Below are positions 43,976 through 51,383 of a stretch of DNA of 64,000 nt, piece by piece; positions within the stretch are counted from its first letter, which is position 1; each line of letters begins with the position of its first letter. The notes under the pieces were generated by a model. It had not been told where the DNA came from, searched no databases, and saw nothing but the letters and a program-made list of their open reading frames with translations. The stretch comes from Streptomyces sp. T39 (GTDB lineage: Bacteria > Actinomycetota > Actinomycetes > Streptomycetales > Streptomycetaceae): positions 853,623 through 917,622 of the forward strand of contig NZ_RDBP01000037.1 in the NCBI RefSeq assembly GCF_008042045.1, written 5' to 3'. The position numbers and the translations under genes are program-made.

Positions 43976-45408
43976 TCAATGACCAGAAGCCGCTGTACGA
44001 CCTGACGTACGACGATGTGTTCATGGTGCCGCGGCGTTCGGCCGTGGGCTCCCGACTGGGTGTGGACCTCTCGTCCCCCGACGGCACCGGCACGACCGTC
44101 CCGCTGGTGGTCGCCAACATGACGGCCATCGCCGGCCGCCGGATGGCCGAGACCGTCGCCCGCCGCGGCGGTCTCGTGGTGATCCCCCAGGACATTCCGA
44201 TCGACGTGGTCACCGACGTCATCGCATGGGTCAAGTCGCGCCACCACGTGCTCGACACCCCGATCGTCCTCGCCCCCCACCAGACCGTCGCGGACGCCCT
44301 GTCCCTGCTGCCGAAGCGCGCGCACGGCGCCGGCGTCGTCGTCGACGCGGACCAGCGCCCCGTCGGCATCGTCACCGACCACGACCTCGCCGGCGTGGAC
44401 CGCTTCACGCAGCTGTCCGAGGTGATGTCCCGTGACCTGCTGCTGCTCGACGCGGACATCGACCCGCGCGAGGCGTTCACCACCCTCGACAACGCCAACC
44501 GCCGCTACGCGCCCGCCGTCGACGCGGACGGCCGGCTGGCCGGTGTGCTGACCCGCAAGGGCGCGCTGCGCGCCACCCTCTACTCGCCCGCGGTCGACGC
44601 CCGGGGCAGGCTCCGCGTCGCCGCCGCGGTCGGGATCAACGGCGATGTCGCGGGCAAGGCCAAGCAGTTGCTCGACGCGGGTGTCGACACGCTCGTCGTC
44701 GACACCGCGCACGGCCACCAGGAGTCGATGATCGGCGCCGTCCGCGCCGTACGGGGTCTGGACCCCTCGGTGCCGATCGTGGCGGGCAACATCGTGGCCG
44801 CCGAAGGCGTCCGCGACCTCGTCGAGGCGGGCGCCGACATCATCAAGGTCGGTGTGGGACCGGGTGCCATGTGCACCACCCGCATGATGACCGGCGTCGG
44901 CCGCCCCCAGTTCTCCGCCGTGCTGGAGTGCGCCGCCGAGGCGAAGAAGTACGGCAAGCACGTCTGGGCCGACGGCGGCGTGCGCCACCCGCGCGACGTG
45001 GCCATGGCCCTGGCCGCCGGCGCGTCCAACGTGATGATCGGGTCCTGGTTCGCCGGCACCTACGAGTCCCCCGGCGACCTCCAGCAGGCCGCGGACGGCC
45101 GGCTCTACAAGGAGTCCTTCGGCATGGCGTCGGCCCGCGCGGTGCGCAACCGCACCAGCGAGGAGTCGTCCTACGACCGCGCCCGCAAGGCCCTGTTCGA
45201 GGAGGGCATCTCCCACTCCCGGATGTTCCTCGACCCTGCGCGGCCCGGTGTCGAGGACCTCATCGACTCGATCATCGCGGGCGTCCGTTCCTCCTGCACC
45301 TACGCGGGGGCCGGCTCGCTCGCGGAGTTCGCCGAGAACGCCGTCGTCGGCGTGCAGAGCGCCGCGGGCTACGCGGAGGGCAAGCCGCTCCACGCCAGCT
45401 GGAGCTGA
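43966..45408 (+). CDS. guaB1: GuaB1 family IMP dehydrogenase-related protein (probable GMP reductase)
   Basis: TIM-barrel protein of 480 residues. FLNDQKPLYDLTYDDVFMVPRRS opens it (positions shown in the first 25 residues); CBS-type sequences (HQTVADALSLLPKRAHGAGVVVD) are inserted; the active-site loop GVGPGAMCTTRMMTG has nucleophile Cys303. C-terminal ARKALFEEGISHSRMF is characteristic of the GuaB1 subgroup. Mycobacterial GuaB1 works as a GMP reductase rather than IMPDH (recalled literature), which would make this a purine-salvage enzyme. Start chosen at GTG 43966. The expected guaB2/guaA genes are not in the window. Confidence 0.88.
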   Translation: MRFLNDQKPLYDLTYDDVFMVPRRSAVGSRLGVDLSSPDGTGTTVPLVVANMTAIAGRRMAETVARRGGLVVIPQDIPIDVVTDVIAWVKSRHHVLDTPIVLAPHQTVADALSLLPKRAHGAGVVVDADQRPVGIVTDHDLAGVDRFTQLSEVMSRDLLLLDADIDPREAFTTLDNANRRYAPAVDADGRLAGVLTRKGALRATLYSPAVDARGRLRVAAAVGINGDVAGKAKQLLDAGVDTLVVDTAHGHQESMIGAVRAVRGLDPSVPIVAGNIVAAEGVRDLVEAGADIIKVGVGPGAMCTTRMMTGVGRPQFSAVLECAAEAKKYGKHVWADGGVRHPRDVAMALAAGASNVMIGSWFAGTYESPGDLQQAADGRLYKESFGMASARAVRNRTSEESSYDRARKALFEEGISHSRMFLDPARPGVEDLIDSIIAGVRSSCTYAGAGSLAEFAENAVVGVQSAAGYAEGKPLHASWS

Positions 45409-45422
45409 CGTCCCGTCCGCCA

Positions 45423-45468
45423 CCGCCGCCCGGTCCCCCGCGGACTTCCCGCGCGGGCCGGGCGGCGG
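45423..45468 (+). terminator. guaB1 terminator hairpin
   Basis: CCGCCGCCCGG (45423-45433) pairs with CCGGGCGGCGG (45458-45468); further pairing is possible inside the loop. It starts 14 bp past the stop. Confidence 0.65.
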
Positions 45469-45615
45469 CCGTCGTGCCCCCCGCGCCGGGCGCAACGCGA
45501 CGCCCCGGCGGCTGCCGGAAAAGAAATCCGAGATTCTTTGGACTTCGTCGGCATGGGAGGGTGCTTCGGGGGTAGGCGCGCCTTCGCAGTGACATCGGAG
45601 TAGGGGAGGATGAAC

Positions 45616-46773
45616 GTGTCCACGGCGAGCGCGGTCCAGACCGAACGTACGTCTACAGTGGCGCAGCGCCCGCAGCTGGGGGAGCTCGACCTTCCGGACG
45701 TGCAGAACCCGGGGGAGGTCGCACCGAAGGACGCCCGGGAGATCTCCAAGGTCTTCTTCGCGAGGCTGAGCAGTCTCGAGGAGGGGACCCACGAGTACCA
45801 GTACGTCCGCAACACCCTCATCGAGCTCAACCTGGCGCTGGTGAAGTACGCGGCCGGCCGCTTCCGCAACCGCGCGGAACAGATGGAGGACATCGTCCAG
45901 GTCGGAACCATCGGCCTGATCAAGGCGATCGACCGCTTCGAACTCAGCCGCGAGGTCGAGTTCGCCACCTTCGCCGTCCCGTACATCGTGGGCGAGATCA
46001 AGCGCTTCTTCCGCGACACGAGCTGGGCGGTCCATGTGCCGCGCAGGCTCCAGGAGCTGCGGATCGACCTCGCCAAGGCGGTGGACGAACTCTCGCAGAA
46101 GCTCGACCACGCGCCGACCACCGCGGAGCTCGCCGAGCACCTCGGGATCGATGAGGACGAGGTCATCGAGGGCGTCGTCGCGAGCAACGGCTACACGGCC
46201 GGCTCCATCGACATGCCCATGGACGACTCGTCCGACCATGCCGCCGTGCCGCTCTCCGACCGCCTCGGCGCCCCCGACGCGGACCTGGAGATCGCGGAGA
46301 ACGTGCAGGCGCTCAAGCCGATGATCGAGGGCCTCGACGAACGCGACCGCAGGATCCTCCAGATGCGGTTCGGCGACGAGATGACGCAGTCCGAGATCGG
46401 CGAGGCCCTCGGCGTCTCGCAGATGCACGTCTCCCGGCTGCTGTCCCGGATCACCGGTCGGCTGCGCGAGGGCCTCGCCGATCTCGGACTGCGTCATCTC
46501 GTCGCCGAACCGCATCTGGAGGATCCTGCGGTCGCGTTCGTCGAGGCCCTCGATCATCGGCTTGAGCGCCTGCACGTTCTCCGCGATCTCCAGGTCCGCG
46601 TCGGGGGCGCCGAGGCGGTCGGAGAGCGGCACGGCGGCATGGTCGGACGAGTCGTCCATGGGGGGCCGGGGGAGTGCTTCGGCAGGAGCCGGGCCCAGGG
46701 GGTCCGGCAGACGCCGGGTCCGGGGAGGGGTTCGGCAGAAGCCGGGGGAGAGGAAGCCGCCAGGCGCCACTAG
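45616..46773 (+). CDS. sigma-B/F family RNA polymerase sigma factor with aberrant C-terminus
   Basis: Stress/development-type sigma factor. GTG 45616 is six bases after GGGGAGG; ATG 45610 is too close. Region 2 covers LNLALVKYAAGRFRNRAEQM and FATFAVPYIVGEIKRFFRD, region 3 RRLQELRIDLAKAVDELSQK, and region 4 RRILQMRFGDEMTQSEIGEALG with GVSQMHVSRLLSRI as helix-turn-helix. The authentic protein ends near residue 283 at GRLRE. The last 102 codons, to the TAG at 46771, are read from a 196-bp inverted copy of the gene's own region 3-4 and a GC-rich tail, so they are not a real domain. The convergent RsbW-like gene suggests an anti-sigma partner. Confidence 0.85.
   Translation: MSTASAVQTERTSTVAQRPQLGELDLPDVQNPGEVAPKDAREISKVFFARLSSLEEGTHEYQYVRNTLIELNLALVKYAAGRFRNRAEQMEDIVQVGTIGLIKAIDRFELSREVEFATFAVPYIVGEIKRFFRDTSWAVHVPRRLQELRIDLAKAVDELSQKLDHAPTTAELAEHLGIDEDEVIEGVVASNGYTAGSIDMPMDDSSDHAAVPLSDRLGAPDADLEIAENVQALKPMIEGLDERDRRILQMRFGDEMTQSEIGEALGVSQMHVSRLLSRITGRLREGLADLGLRHLVAEPHLEDPAVAFVEALDHRLERLHVLRDLQVRVGGAEAVGERHGGMVGRVVHGGPGECFGRSRAQGVRQTPGPGRGSAEAGGEEAARRH
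46467..46662 (-). repeat. 196-bp inverted copy of the sigma-factor gene at its own 3' end
   Basis: 46467-46662 is the exact reverse complement of 46216-46411. Only 55 bp separate the arms, so this would form a giant hairpin in single-stranded DNA. An 8-bp microhomology (CGAGGGCC) sits at the junction. Confidence 0.97.
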
Positions 46774-46789
46774 GAAAGGTGAAGAAGGC

Positions 46790-47191
46790 TCAGCAGGCCG
46801 CGGGAGCCGGACGCATCCAGGCCGCCCGGACCCGCTTGCCGTGGGGCTGCGGGCTCACCTCGACGCGGCCCGCCAGCCGCTGCACCATGTGCCAGCCGAA
46901 TCCGCCTCCGCCCGCGAGATCCGGCTGACGGGCGACCGGGAGCTCGGAGCTGGAGTCGTCCATCTCCACGACGAGCGTGTCCGATCCGGCGGTCAGCCGC
47001 AGACGCCACCAGCCCGCCGTGTGCCGGGCCGCGTTGGAGACGAGCTCGGAGACGACGAGCAGCACCGCATCCGGATCCGCCCACGGGCAGTGCTGGGTCA
47101 GGAAGGCGGCGGTCGCGCTGCGCGCGCCCGCGCCGCCCGTCCGCTCGGGCGGTGATTCCTGGAGCACCATGTGCTGCGGCTGAGCGTTCAT
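46790..47191 (-). CDS. RsbW-like ATP-binding anti-sigma kinase
   Basis: GHKL ATPase protein of 133 residues from ATG 47191. The N-box is VLLVVSELVSNAARHT, and the G-boxes are VEMDDSSSELP and GGGGFGWHMVQRLAGRVEV. It lacks a histidine-phosphorylation domain, as is normal for RsbW/SpoIIAB anti-sigma kinases and related streptomycete regulators. It converges on the sigma-B-type gene, ending 16 bp after its stop, so it is a plausible regulator of that sigma factor. Many Streptomyces proteins of this class have other partners. Confidence 0.85.
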   Translation of the reverse strand: MNAQPQHMVLQESPPERTGGAGARSATAAFLTQHCPWADPDAVLLVVSELVSNAARHTAGWWRLRLTAGSDTLVVEMDDSSSELPVARQPDLAGGGGFGWHMVQRLAGRVEVSPQPHGKRVRAAWMRPAPAAC

Positions 47192-47525
47192 CACGCGTCG
47201 TCTACCCAGCCGCCGACCGTTTATCACCGGGCCCGTCCTCCGGCGGTCCGGGGAGGGCGCCCGGGGTGCCCGGGTGGGCCCGGACGGCGTTCCCGTGCGG
47301 CCGGGCGCAATGTTTCCCCGCTTCCCGGGCCGACGCGCAATGATCGTCCGCCCATGAGCAATAATGGTGCATTACGGCCGTGACCTGCGTACTCGTAGGC
47401 TCGGGCCTCGTACCAGGAGTGGCGGTGACCGTCTGCTCGGCGGTCTGTCCCCCTGCGCGGCCCTCTCCGGCGTGCGCCGGCCGCCGTGGGTCTCCCTCAC
47501 CGACCGCATCGATGAAGGAGTCCCC
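47192..47525. promoter_or_regulatory. divergent regulatory region with TAATG-GTG-CATTA palindrome
   Basis: Gene-free stretch of 334 bp between the RsbW-like gene and the permease. The most distinctive element is the AT-rich perfect palindrome TAATGGTGCATTA at 47362-47374. A possible -10 (TAGGCT) is at 47396-47401. The permease has an Lrp-type regulator immediately downstream, and the palindrome is a candidate site for it. The rest is GC-rich leader with GAAGGAG before the GTG at 47526. Confidence 0.4.
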
Positions 47526-48998
47526 GTGCTGGATCACGGCGCAGCCCCGCCCGTGAGCGATCCGTCCTCAGCGCCCTCACCGGGCCAGGGGATCGGTGCG
47601 CGCCTCATGCGGCGCAAGCCCGTCGACCGGCTGGTGGCCGAGGGCGGCCAGGGCGAGGGCGGCGCGCTGCGCCGCTCGCTGTCGATGTGGCAGCTGACGA
47701 TGATCAGCATCGGCGCCACTCTCGGCACCGGGATCTTCGTCGTCCTCGGCGAGGCCACCCCGCTCGCGGGCCCCGCCGTCGCCGTCTCGTTCGTGCTCGC
47801 GGGCCTCACCGCGCTGTTCTCGGCCCTGTCGTACGCGGAGCTCGCCGGGTCCATCCCGGTCTCCGGCTCGTCGTACTCGTACTCGTACGCGACCATGGGC
47901 GAGCTCGTGGCCTGGATCTGCGGCTGGTGTCTGGTCCTGGAGTACGGGGTCTCCGTCGCCGCGGTCGCGGTCGGCTGGGGCGAGTACCTGAACGAACTGC
48001 TCGACGGGACGCTCGGCGTCACCATCCCCGCCTCGGTCTCCGCCCCGCTGGGCGAGGGCGGCCTGATCAATCTGCCCGCGCTCGTGGTCGTGCTGCTCGC
48101 CATGGTGTTCCTCATGGGCGGCGCCAAGGAGAGCGCCCGCATCAACACCGTCATGGTCGCGGTGAAGATCGCGACGCTGCTGCTCTTCTGCGCCATCGGC
48201 TTCCTCGGCATCAAGGCCGGCAACTACACCCCCCTCGCCCCCCTGGGCATCACCGGCATCAGCGCCGCCGCCGCGACCCTGTTCTTCTCGTACATCGGCT
48301 TCGACGCCGCGTCGACCGCCGGTGAGGAGGCGAAGAACCCCAAGCGGGACCTGCCCCGCGCGATCATGCTGTCGCTGCTGATCGTCACCGTCCTGTACTG
48401 CCTCGTCGCGCTCGTCGCCGTGGGCGCCATGCCGTGGCAGGACTTCGAGGGCACCGAGGCCGCGCTGGCCCGGATCATGCAGGACGTCACCGGGCACAGC
48501 TTCTGGAGCGTGGTACTCGCCGCGGGCGCCGTCGTCGCCATCGCCAGCGTCGTCTTCGCGGTGCTGTACGGGCAGACCCGCATCCTCTTCGCGATGTCCC
48601 GCGACGGGCTCGTCCCGAAGGTGTTCGCCCGCGTGGACGCGCGGACGGGCGCGCCGCGGGCCAACACGGTGATCGTCTCCCTCTTCTGCGGCGCGCTGGC
48701 CGCCTTCATCCCGCTGGGGGAGCTGGCCAACGCCACCAGCATCGGCACCCTCTTCGCGTTCGCGCTGGTCAACGTGGCCGTCGTCATCCTGCGCCGCACC
48801 CGGCCGGACATGCCGCGCACCTTCCGGGTGGCGCTCTTCCCCGTGACGCCGGTGCTCGGATTCCTCTTCTGCGCCTGGATGATGGTCAGCCTGCCGGGCG
48901 TGACATGGGCGGTCTTCGGTGGCTGGATGGCCGCGGGCCTCGTGTTCTACTTCCTGTACGGCTACCGCCGCTCCCGACTGGTCTCAGCAGAGAAGTGA
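47526..48998 (+). CDS. APC-family (CAT-type) amino acid permease
   Basis: Integral membrane protein of 490 residues from GTG 47526, with GAAGGAG five bases upstream. A cytoplasmic head (KPVDRLVAEGGQGEGGALRRSLSMWQL) matches cationic amino acid transporter types. The first helix has SIGATLGTGIFVVLGEA, the GxGIF substrate-backbone motif. About 12-13 helices follow. FFSYIGFDAASTAGEEAKNP is the conserved APC stretch. Together with the downstream Lrp, davA and davB genes it is a good candidate for lysine uptake (context inference). Confidence 0.9.
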   Translation: MLDHGAAPPVSDPSSAPSPGQGIGARLMRRKPVDRLVAEGGQGEGGALRRSLSMWQLTMISIGATLGTGIFVVLGEATPLAGPAVAVSFVLAGLTALFSALSYAELAGSIPVSGSSYSYSYATMGELVAWICGWCLVLEYGVSVAAVAVGWGEYLNELLDGTLGVTIPASVSAPLGEGGLINLPALVVVLLAMVFLMGGAKESARINTVMVAVKIATLLLFCAIGFLGIKAGNYTPLAPLGITGISAAAATLFFSYIGFDAASTAGEEAKNPKRDLPRAIMLSLLIVTVLYCLVALVAVGAMPWQDFEGTEAALARIMQDVTGHSFWSVVLAAGAVVAIASVVFAVLYGQTRILFAMSRDGLVPKVFARVDARTGAPRANTVIVSLFCGALAAFIPLGELANATSIGTLFAFALVNVAVVILRRTRPDMPRTFRVALFPVTPVLGFLFCAWMMVSLPGVTWAVFGGWMAAGLVFYFLYGYRRSRLVSAEK

Positions 48999-49008
48999 CC
49001 CACCCGCA

Positions 49009-49464
49009 GTGCGACTGAACGATCTCGACGAACGCATCGTCCACGCCCTCGCCGAGGACGCCCGCCGCTCCTACGCCGACATCGGCCAGATCGTCGGGCT
49101 GTCGGCCCCGGCGGTCAAGCGCCGGGTGGACCGGCTCCGCGCGGAGGGGGCCATCACCGGATTCACCGTGCGGGTGGACCCGGCGGCGCTCGGCTGGGAG
49201 ACCGAGGGGTTCGTCGAGATCTTCTGCCGGCACAACACCTCGCCCGACGACATCCGCCGCGGTCTGGAGCGCTACCCGGAGGTGGTGTCCGCGTCGACCG
49301 TCACCGGTGACGCGGACGCCCTCGTCCAAGTCTTCTCCTCCGACATGCGGCACTTCGAGCGGGTGCTGGAGCGGATCGCGGGCGAGCCGTTCGTCGAGCG
49401 CACCAAGTCGGTGCTGGTGCTCTCGCCGCTGCTGCGGCGCTTCTCCTCCGGCTCACCCGCCTGA
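49009..49464 (+). CDS. Lrp/AsnC family transcriptional regulator
   Basis: Regulator of 151 residues from GTG 49009, ten bases after the permease stop. Helix-turn-helix: RLNDLDERIVHALAEDARRS followed by YADIGQIVGLSAPAVKRRVDRLRAEG. The C-terminal RAM ligand-binding domain includes TGFTVRVDPAALGWETEGFVEI and VVSASTVTGDADALVQVF. Lrp proteins sense amino acids, so control of the neighbouring permease and lysine catabolic genes is expected (inference). The stop codon lies in a tandem repeat array. Confidence 0.93.
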   Translation: MRLNDLDERIVHALAEDARRSYADIGQIVGLSAPAVKRRVDRLRAEGAITGFTVRVDPAALGWETEGFVEIFCRHNTSPDDIRRGLERYPEVVSASTVTGDADALVQVFSSDMRHFERVLERIAGEPFVERTKSVLVLSPLLRRFSSGSPA

Positions 49465-49610
49465 ACCGCGCGGCCTCACCGGCCGAACCGCGCGACCTCA
49501 CCCGCCTGAACCGCGCGGCCTCACCGGCCGAACCGCGCGGCCTCCCCCGCCTGAACCGCGCACCCTTCCCCGCCTGCACCGCGCTGCCTCGCCCGCCCGA
49601 ACAGGGCGCC
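49453..49610. repeat. seven-unit 22/23-bp minisatellite at the Lrp gene end
   Basis: Seven imperfect units, alternating 23 and 22 bp at first (a 45-bp higher-order period), start at 49453, 49476, 49498, 49521, 49543, 49566 and 49589. The 23-bp type is near TCACCCGCCTGAACCGCGCG, the 22-bp type TCACCGGCCGAACCGCGCG. Divergence increases to the right. The first unit contains the Lrp stop codon. Confidence 0.85.
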
Positions 49611-49648
49611 GCGGCCCGCACCCGGCACACCTGCCGGGCGCGGGCCGC
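49611..49648. terminator. hairpin between convergent Lrp and secreted-protein genes
   Basis: 49611-49627 and 49632-49648 form a 17-bp stem with one mismatch and a CACC loop. It serves both converging transcripts. Confidence 0.75.
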
Positions 49649-49660
49649 GCACCCTCCGAG

Positions 49661-50224
49661 TCAGAGCGCCGGCTTCCACGGCAGCACCCGGAAGTCGCCC
49701 GTGCCGTGCTTCACCATCTCGAACGGTGCGGAGCCCACGCACGGGGGGATGTCGCCCTGCTCGACCGGGCTGCCGGTGGACGCCCAGCTGTAGCCCAGGC
49801 GGTCCTTGCCGCCCAGGTCGTGCACGGTGATGCCCACCCGCCGGCCCTCGGCGCCCTCCAGGTCGCTCCTGGTGATCACGCCGGACACGACGGCCACCTT
49901 TCCGCCGGTGAGCAGGCAGTCCACCTCCGCCTCCGCCCAGGCGCCCTCGCCGTCGAGGTAGTGGCTGAAGCGGAAGGTGCCGGTCGCCCTGGTCGGGTCG
50001 TCGTTGTGCTCGGCCGCCAGCCGGGCGTCGAAGGTGAAGGTGATGTCGTCGCCGAGCGACCGGTACAGCTTGGCCGAGCCGGTGAGCGCCGCGGCGTCGC
50101 GCGGCGCCTTCCCGGTGGCGCCCGCCTCGCCGGAGGCGACGGCGGAGCCGGTGGCGCCGGCGGTGATCAGCAGGGCGGCGCCGATCGCGGCGATCCGGGC
50201 ACGACGGGTGATGGTGCGGTTCAT
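49661..50224 (-). CDS. secreted protein, function unknown
   Basis: Protein of 187 residues from ATG 50224 with GGAAAGGA upstream. A signal peptide is clear: NRTITRRARIAAIGAALLI, then TAGATGSAVA-S at about residue 30. The mature domain has one Cys pair (CLL near residue 105 and PPCVG near residue 165) and beta-strand-like segments (ITFTFDARLAAEH, TGTFRFSHYLDGEG, AWAEAEVDCLLTGG, KVAVVSGVITRSDLEG, RVGITVHDLGGKDRLGYSWAS). It resembles small extracellular beta-barrel proteins, but I do not recognise a family. Its opposite orientation suggests independence from davAB. Confidence 0.8.
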   Translation of the reverse strand: MNRTITRRARIAAIGAALLITAGATGSAVASGEAGATGKAPRDAAALTGSAKLYRSLGDDITFTFDARLAAEHNDDPTRATGTFRFSHYLDGEGAWAEAEVDCLLTGGKVAVVSGVITRSDLEGAEGRRVGITVHDLGGKDRLGYSWASTGSPVEQGDIPPCVGSAPFEMVKHGTGDFRVLPWKPAL

Positions 50225-50535
50225 GAGCGGTCCTTTCCGCAGGTGAAGCGAACACGTCACACTCTTCCGGTGCGGTCGCGGCGGCACATCGCACCCCGGG
50301 CCGGTGCCCGCCTCCGCCGCGCGGCGGGCAGGGCTCCCCGCCCGGTCCGCCGGGGGTCGCAGCCGGGTACCTCTCCGGGAGGTCACGGGCCCGCGCAACG
50401 AATCGCCGGGGGCGGCTTCCACGACGCAACGGATCGGCCGCCGACGCGCAACGGACGCGCCTTGTCGTGGTGGGAGGGCGGACCGTACCGTTTTGGACGT
50501 CTCCCCTTCCCCCGTACCGTCGTCCGAGGTCACCC
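50225..50535. promoter_or_regulatory. divergent spacer with three CGCAACGRA repeats upstream of davA
   Basis: In this 311-bp gene-free stretch CGCAACGAATCG (50394-50405), CGCAACGGATCG (50425-50436) and CGCAACGGACG (50447-50457) are direct repeats with start-to-start distances of 31 and 22 bp. They lie 80-140 bp upstream of the davA ATG, in the position of an activator or repressor site. The Lrp-type protein encoded nearby is the first candidate to bind. Confidence 0.5.
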
Positions 50536-51333
50536 ATGCCGCCGTTGCGCACCGCCCTGCTCCAGAGTTCCGGCGTCCCCGGTGACGTCTCCGCGAATCT
50601 GAAGGTGCTCGACGAGGCCGCGGGCCGTGCTGCCGGAGCCGGCGCCCGGCTGCTGGTGGCCCCCGAGATGTTCCTCACCGGCTACGCGATCGGCGACGAT
50701 GTTCCGGTGCTCGCCGAGGCGGCCGACGGGCCCGGGGCACAGGCGGTCGCCGCCCTCGCCGTACGGCACGGCATCGCCGTCCACTACGGCTACCCGGAGC
50801 GGGCCGGCGAGCTGGTCCACAACTCCGCCCAGCTGATCGGCGCCGACGGCACCCGTCTGGCCAACTACCGCAAGACCCATCTCTTCGGCTGCTTCGAGCA
50901 GCAGTGGTTCACCCCGGGGGACCAGCCGGTCGTGCAGGCGGAGCTGGACGGCGTCCGCATCGGCCTGCTCATCTGCTACGACGTCGAGTTCCCGGAGAAC
51001 GTCCGGGCCCACGCGCTCGCCGGCACGGACCTGCTGCTGGTGCCGACCGCGCAGATGCACCCGTTCCAGTTCGTCGCCGAGTCGCTCGTCCCGGTCCGCG
51101 CCTTCGAGAGCCAGATGTACATCGCGTACGTCAACCGGACCGGCAGCGAGGGCGAGTTCGAGTTCGTCGGGCTGAGCTCGCTGGCGAGCCCCGACGGCGC
51201 GGTGCGCACCCGGGCAGGCCGCGGCGAGGAACTCGTCGTGGGCGAGGTCGACCCCGCCCTGCTGGCCGCCTCGCGGGAGAACAACCCGTACCTGCGCGAC
51301 CGCCGCCCCGGTCTGTACGGCTCGCTGAGCTGA
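50536..51333 (+). CDS. davA: 5-aminopentanamidase-like carbon-nitrogen hydrolase
   Basis: Nitrilase-superfamily amidase of 265 residues, the same length as Pseudomonas DavA. The catalytic triad is visible: Glu in VAPEMFLTGYAIG, Lys in NYRKTHLFG, Cys in LLICYDVEFPENVR. AEAADGP, HYGYPERAG and LVPTAQM also match DavA as I remember it. It should hydrolyse 5-aminovaleramide to 5-aminovalerate. ATG 50536 follows GAGGT. It lies 50 bp upstream of davB, whose product makes its substrate, which strongly supports the call. Confidence 0.85.
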   Translation: MPPLRTALLQSSGVPGDVSANLKVLDEAAGRAAGAGARLLVAPEMFLTGYAIGDDVPVLAEAADGPGAQAVAALAVRHGIAVHYGYPERAGELVHNSAQLIGADGTRLANYRKTHLFGCFEQQWFTPGDQPVVQAELDGVRIGLLICYDVEFPENVRAHALAGTDLLLVPTAQMHPFQFVAESLVPVRAFESQMYIAYVNRTGSEGEFEFVGLSSLASPDGAVRTRAGRGEELVVGEVDPALLAASRENNPYLRDRRPGLYGSLS

Positions 51334-51383
51334 CCGTCCCGCTTCCCCCCGCTTCATCGTTCCGCGCAAGGAGTCCGTACCCC

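Noticed and set aside
43609..46770. Open reading frame of 1053 codons on the minus strand containing sigma-factor-like sequence near its start
   Set aside because: The sigma-like part arises from the 196-bp inverted copy at 46467-46662; the rest is antisense to guaB1 and the sigma factor.
46467..46770. Novel 102-residue C-terminal domain of the sigma factor
   Set aside because: It is translated from the inverted copy and adjacent GC-rich sequence, not from a protein domain.
49453..49610. CRISPR array
   Set aside because: The 22/23-bp units are contiguous with no unique spacers, and no cas genes are nearby.
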